Shown here in pieces: positions 59,211-64,000 of a stretch of 64,000 bases of DNA. Position numbers and translations under genes: made by a program. This stretch comes from Sipunculus nudus (Eukaryota > Annelida > Sipuncula > Golfingiida > Sipunculidae), in contig CM049315.1 of assembly GCA_026874595.1 (NCBI GenBank), positions 14,229,664 through 14,293,663 on the forward strand, given 5' to 3'. Within the stretch, counting starts at the first letter, position 1; each line of letters starts with the position of its first letter. Below the pieces are notes generated by a model that saw nothing but the letters and a program-made list of their open reading frames with translations, was not told the DNA's origin and did no database searches.

Positions 59211-61790
59211 CAAAAGTATAACTGTTGTGGTAAATACTACAGATACGTACATGGAAGAAATTAACCACAATTAATATTTATTTGCATTCATTTTACATGG
59301 TCTGGAGGGCTATGGAAAGCGTACACTTTCCTTATGGAAGTGTATGCTGTTTGTTTTACTCTTTAACTCTGTTTTAATACTGATCAGGTATCAAATGTAG
59401 ATTAATTCGTAAAAATAAATATTCAAGAAACCAAATTTATTTATTGAATCACGCGGAAAAGAAAAAGATTCAGTGGAGAGGTCCGTTTCATTAAATTTTT
59501 ATTTTTAATTTATCAGGGTGCTTTTCTTTGTGTGTGTGTTGGTGGGTGGGGGTGGGGGGTGGGGGTCGCTTTCATTAAGTTTAATATCCCGGGCTCCCTA
59601 TATATATGCATGCTATATATATTTATCTTGTCGAATACATCAACTTATCAGGAACCCGTTTAGCTGCCCATTGTTGTGAAAGACCATTTACTGATGCAGA
59701 ATCACAGAAGTCGTCGATACAGCTTCCATTGCTGATATACCATCTGTTAAAGTATGTAACGTTCTGATGCATACATGCACGCGACTTATCTGAGGTGGCA
59801 TGTGATGATTTATCAAACTGTTTTAACCCCTTATTATGTTCGCGTAAATATATTCTTTTATTCTTCCAAGTTTCAATTGGGTTTGTTGTTATTGTGACAG
59901 TATTGTTGTTGATAGTATATAAAGCATGAGAAGCACATACGAATAAAGAGTTAAATACACCCCTGAAACTGAAAGGTTTTTATAAAGAAGAAAAAGGAGA
60001 GGACCGGAAACCTTTTGTACCGCCTCGATATATTTTTCACGCAGGCCCTGCTAAGTCTCACTCAGAGCGTTAACATATTATAGAAAATGAATGAAATATA
60101 TCCTTTCTGCTCCGACATCATTGAGTTTTAATAAATCTTAATAATTTGATTGAAAAGACACATTACCAATCGTCAAGGACTGTCATCCCTGGCGCGAAGT
60201 AGGCCTAACTCTATGCATAAGCAAAAACCAGTAGAAACTGTGGCTTTGTAATTTTATAAACAATTTTACATTCGAGGGGAGGGGGGCCGTATATAGATCA
60301 TAGCGCGACTGTCGACTGTCCTGGCCGAGTGTGGGGGGGGGGGGGGGGGGGGGGGGGGGCTGTCACCTCAGACTTTTTGCGGTCGTGAGCCCAAACTATG
60401 CTAAAATCCTGCGCACGCCCTTGTATGGTTCTCGGATTGTTTAATATTTTTGCCAAATGAGCAGCTCTATGATATCCGACAAATTTAAATATATACTAAA
60501 CCATGAAAAAGGAGTATTTTGCACAGCCCTGATATATTAAGCACTGGTTCACTGTGATGATTTTCGGGTCTCCAATATTCGAGTCCGAGTGAAAGTCAGA
60601 GTCCGGGCCACACGAATTCAAATCCACTCTCGCCGAGTGCCAGTCATTTGGAATCTGAGTCCAAGTAAGTACCGATTTAAAAAACATCCTTTAAAGAAAT
60701 TTAAAATGTATATTTAAAAATAAGTTAGTTCACACATTATTTTACTATGATGGTTAATTATATTTATAGTTCGCAATGTTGAGCAATGTTTCATGCACAG
60801 TAAAACTCCTCTAAGTCTAGCACACTAATAAGATGCACCGTATTTTACTTAATAGGGGCCCTAGGTGCTCTCAAAATTGTATTTTTAAAAGTTTTCCTAC
60901 ACCATAAAAAGCGCCCCTCCCCATCCCATATACGATCCTATAACACTGCGGCTTGTGTACACGTATTTGACTCCAGCGTATTTAATTAACTACACCACCA
61001 GCATGGACTTTCATTTTATTACTGTCGGCATGCACACGCCAATGTCTGACGCTCTTTGTTCACGAGTACACGCGATTAATTTGTCGGGAAGCTCACGCTA
61101 ACATTTGGATAAAAAGTACCCCATACCAGTTGTGTATTCTTATAGAACAAGTATATCGTGTCTGTATCCCTTGCTCAATGTCGGTTTTTCATTTCAAATC
61201 CAGGTTCCAGTTAAAACTGAATACACAAGAACCGTATCAAAATCCATTGTCATGTATGTTGCTTTGAGTCGCCCGATTAACATCTGACCCTTGACCTCGA
61301 GTTTTGGAACTAGCGTCCCCAAATCTTCGCTTCTGTTAAACCCAAAGCCGCAGGTCATATTTGTGGTTGATCAACAGGTTTCAAGCCCTATTGTTACAAT
61401 CAGGTCACGTTGACGTTAGCCGCTCCCGGAACAAGGAAGATACTTTGTTTCCAATTGTTTTCAATGACAGCGAGCAACATATAATTAAGGCGATACATAT
61501 AATTACCCGTGAATGGAATCATTCACATAAAGCGCGGCAGTACGATACAAACGTGTTAGAATTCTCGGTTAACGGTTCTTGCAACGATAGCAGTCTGTGG
61601 AGGCGGGATAACTTGCATTTTTATGTTATATATACCAGTGAGTTATACTACTGTCAAAATAAACTGCCACGATAAAGTAAAAGTTTATCTGACCGGGCAA
61701 TCCGCTGATTATACCCCGGCATTATTTCAGCTGTAATTTGTTTCACTGCATGTACATTGACAAACGCGGCATAGAGTTTAAAAGACGTCT
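59211..61790. other. Intergenic stretch with G-rich tracts
   Basis: Contains a (TG)n/G-rich tract at 59526-59570 and a run of 27 G at 60333-60359. A 104-codon frame at 61361-61675 begins at an ATG-less position and has no recognisable motif. No gene supported. Confidence 0.5.
60333..60359. repeat. Poly-G run of 27
   Basis: Uninterrupted G27 in the sequence as given; the length may be affected by sequencing or assembly. Confidence 0.9.
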
Positions 61791-61794
61791 TCAT

Positions 61795-62130
61795 TGTTTT
61801 ATTAATATTATTTTAAAGAGAGTATATAAATTATGAGAAATAACAAACACCAAGGATTATAAAAATATTTTATTGAACGCAACATTCACATACGTATACT
61901 TGAATTCCACGAGGATTATCATCGTTAGGGGATATACCTTACACATCAGAGCGGCGGCGGTCAGTCATTGAAGCCAGCATACAGACAAAATACCTCTATA
62001 CTATTTTATCAATATTATTTCAAAGAGAAGATACAAATTATGAGAAATAACAAACACCAAGTAAATATTTTTTAATTGCATAATACATCCACATTCGTCC
62101 CTGAGTTAAGGTCATCGGATCGTCATGGCC
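61795..62130. repeat. Direct repeat pair, offset about 205 bp
   Basis: The block ATTATGAGAAATAACAAACA followed by CCAA, preceded by TATTAATATTATTTTAAAGAGA-like sequence, occurs at about 61805-61853 and 62005-62060. Both are followed by an AATATTTTA-TTG...CAACATTCACAT/TACATCCACATTCG-like block. Confidence 0.65.
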
Positions 62131-62299
62131 AACTGCAGGATCGGTCTTTACGGACACATGTATGCATCCAATGGAATCTATAACACACTTGACAATTCAC
62201 TATGTTGTCTACAACTAATATTATTTTTAAACTATAATACGAAAAGCCATTACGTGTATCCGCCGAAATCAGAGTGGGACGGGTGAAGTGAGGCATGGA

Positions 62300-62860
62300 T
62301 TGAGTAACAAGGGAAATTGCAGCCGAAATGTGTATGTAGGTTGTGCCACCTACCACAAAATCCAGAAAGCTATAAGTGTTGTATACAAATGCAAAAAGTC
62401 AAATCACTGCAGAGAAATGAGTGATTTTATCCCAGGGCAGACAAACAGACCGAGGCTGTACAAAAATGATTGCAGGTGGCGCCACCAGTTATGCATATGA
62501 TAAAGAGCTATGTGAGATCTATGCACATGCAAAATTTTGGCCCCATCGGCCAAACGGTTCTCGAGATATGAGCTTGGGTGTCTGCAGCGTAAACATAAAT
62601 GTAGGTGGCGCCACCTGCCACAAAACCCAGAAAGCTATCCAAGATGTATATACCTGCAAAATTTTAGGCAGATAAGTCAAACCAGTGCAGAGATATGAGT
62701 GATTTTATCCCACGGCAGACAAACAGACGGACGCTGTGCAAAAATGGTTGCAGGTGGCGCCACCATTTTTATGTATGTTATAAAGAAACCCAAGGGCTAC
62801 ATTTGTGCACATTTTTTTCGGATCGGTCAAACGGTTCCCGAGATATGTGTCTTAATGTGT
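62300..62860. repeat. Tandem array of ~139-bp half-units carrying GGTGGCGCCACC
   Basis: Palindrome centres lie at about 62344 (degenerate), 62480, 62609 and 62758. Alternate half-units are more alike: GAGTGATTTTATCCCA-GGCAGACAAACAGAC starts at about 62418 and 62696, so the higher-order period is ~278 bp. AAACGGTT-CGAGATATG recurs in the second half-unit. Plus-strand frames at 62421-62675 and 62695-63024 owe their similarity to the repeat. Confidence 0.85.
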
Positions 62861-63383
62861 CAAATCAGACGCATAGATGGACACACTGGAGAGAGGAAAG
62901 GTCAGAGATCAAAACAAAATCAGGCGCAGTTCACATGTTAACAGGGTGTTACCCGGGTTTCGTCAAATTCCGGCCAGCGGTTACGGAGGATTTCTCCGGA
63001 CTCTGTTTTGGCGATTACAATTAGATGATAAAGCCTGACGGAGAATAAAACTTGCGATTTTTTAAGCCTGACGGGGCGAAAAAGCATTACATTGCGCCAG
63101 GTTATATTGGCTAGGGGGAAAAGTGAGGGTAGGATGGATCATCCCTTAGTTTCTATTAATGTAACCTCCTCCCCAAACAAAGGGGTGGGGGTTTATTACG
63201 GGAACGCCGCTTATTATATCGCATACGGTAATCAGGGAAACGTAGAATGTCCGATCTCTTTTTTGTGTAGTAATCAGTACTCGAGTTAGAATGCACAAAG
63301 CTTTGGCCATTTCAGCCGACCTCAATTAAATCATCTAAATGATGGCTCTTTAAGTGCATTAATTTTTTTATTTATTAATTTTT

Positions 63384-63431
63384 CATATACACACACATAT
63401 ATATATATATAATATATATAATATATATAAT
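63384..63431. repeat. (AC)n/(AT)n microsatellite
   Basis: ATACACACACATATATATATATATA followed by AATATATATAATATATATAA-type units; it directly abuts the Penelope fragment. Confidence 0.85.
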
Positions 63432-63440
63432 TTATTATCA

Positions 63441-64000
63441 CCCATAATTATTTTAGCTTCAACAATGAGATTTATCTTCAGATGATGGGAACGGCCATGG
63501 GTACACGCATGGCGCCACAATATGCAAACACATTTATGATTTCAATGGAAGAAAATTTTCTTGATCAACAAACATTTAAACCTTTACTCTACCTACGTTA
63601 CATCGACGATATATTTCTTATATGGCATCATGGTCGTGAAAACCTATTAAAATTTTATAGAGATTTCAATAATTTTCACCCCGACATAAAATTCAAAATG
63701 GAGTACTCCCTAGATAAGATTAATTTCCTTGACACCACAGTAAAATTAACAGATGGCAACATTCACACATCTATTTACCGCAAACCCACCGACAGGTATA
63801 ATTATATCCATCCTACTAGTTGTCACCCACCCCATGTTGGTAAATCCATTGTATTTAGCCAAGCCATAAGATACAATAGGATATGTTCTGACATATCCGA
63901 TAGAAATCGAAACATAGCGAAACTACAAAATATTTTTACCAATATGCGGTACAAACAGAAAACAGTAGAAAAACAAATAGGAAAAGCCACTAAAATTTCA
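63441..64000 (+). CDS. Penelope-like element reverse transcriptase, partial (runs off window)
   Basis: A frame open from the microsatellite to the window end reads YLQMMGTAMGTRMAPQYANTFM, LRYIDDIFLIW, FHPDIKFKMEYS, INFLDTTVKL and IYRKPTDRYNYIH. It continues SCHPPHVGKSIVFSQAIRYNRICS. The GTAMGTxMAPxYAN motif, the YIDDIFLIW catalytic motif and the FLD...YRKPTD...SCHP block are hallmarks of Penelope-like element reverse transcriptase, which also encodes a GIY-YIG endonuclease further downstream (outside the window). The N-terminal RT motifs are missing, so the copy is 5'-truncated at the AT microsatellite. No stop or frameshift is seen over about 185 codons, so it is young. No start codon is expected for such a truncated copy. 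Confidence 0.9.

Noticed and set aside
61361-61675. 104-codon plus-strand frame
   Set aside because: No recognisable domain, no clear start or splice context; left as unassigned.

Overview
The window looks like intergenic and accessory DNA from an invertebrate animal, most likely a bivalve mollusc. It is AT-rich and nearly gene-free. It is packed with transposon families typical of mollusc genomes: Gypsy-type LTR, DIRS with a tyrosine recombinase, Penelope, LINE, a V/HE1-like SINE, TTAA-target DNA transposons and a hAT MITE. It also holds several tandem arrays and many microsatellites. Nothing bacterial (operons, ribosome binding sites) is present. The assignment to bivalves is inference from repeat and protein style, not a database result.

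The only two gene-sized intact reading frames encode paralogous family 92 glycosyltransferases (GT92/DUF23). They lie about 36 kb apart on opposite strands (16.8-18.2 kb, +; 54.1-55.5 kb, -). Each is one long exon that appears to start at a splice acceptor inside the signal-anchor coding region. Each has the same ~260-bp dispersed repeat upstream, in the same relative orientation.

Layout: 0.2-2.1 kb is an old duplicate of 43.2-44.2 kb. 4301-7920 is a TTAA-flanked DNA transposon with 15-bp perfect inverted ends, a degenerate THAP-domain frame at one end and an acidic P2X7-tail-like exon at the other. 8.2-8.9 kb is a dead LINE. 9.2-9.6 kb is an old duplicate of 46.3-46.7 kb. 10556-12409 is an internally deleted Gypsy element with a GTAA target duplication. 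It sits at the left edge of a segmental duplication (about 11.9-14.95 kb) whose second copy lies at about 26.3-31.8 kb. 15.0-15.9 kb is a hAT MITE. 18.8-20.9 kb is a higher-order tandem array alternating 323- and 336-bp units, most with a 20-bp perfect palindrome. 21.1-23.0 kb is a hairpin/(GTCC)n element. 23114-24342 is a solo LTR with a SINE nested in it. 30.36-31.52 kb is a TTAA-bounded foldback element. 31.95-34.49 kb is a 90-bp satellite array with an inverted turnaround. 34.7-42.45 kb holds a Gypsy remnant and a full-length but decayed DIRS-like element with a split-direct-repeat layout and an SGNH-hydrolase remnant. 44.2-44.7 kb is a ~44-bp minisatellite. 48.8-49.6 kb is an almost perfect 410-bp tandem duplication. 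58.3-59.2 kb is a ~200-bp degenerate tandem repeat. 62.3-62.8 kb is a second array built on the GGTGGCGCCACC palindrome. A Penelope-like reverse transcriptase runs off the right end.

Apart from the GT92 pair, almost every coding trace is a retroelement or transposon fossil. The most informative signals are structural: target duplications, empty sites, shared deletion scars and nested insertions that give a relative history of the locus.
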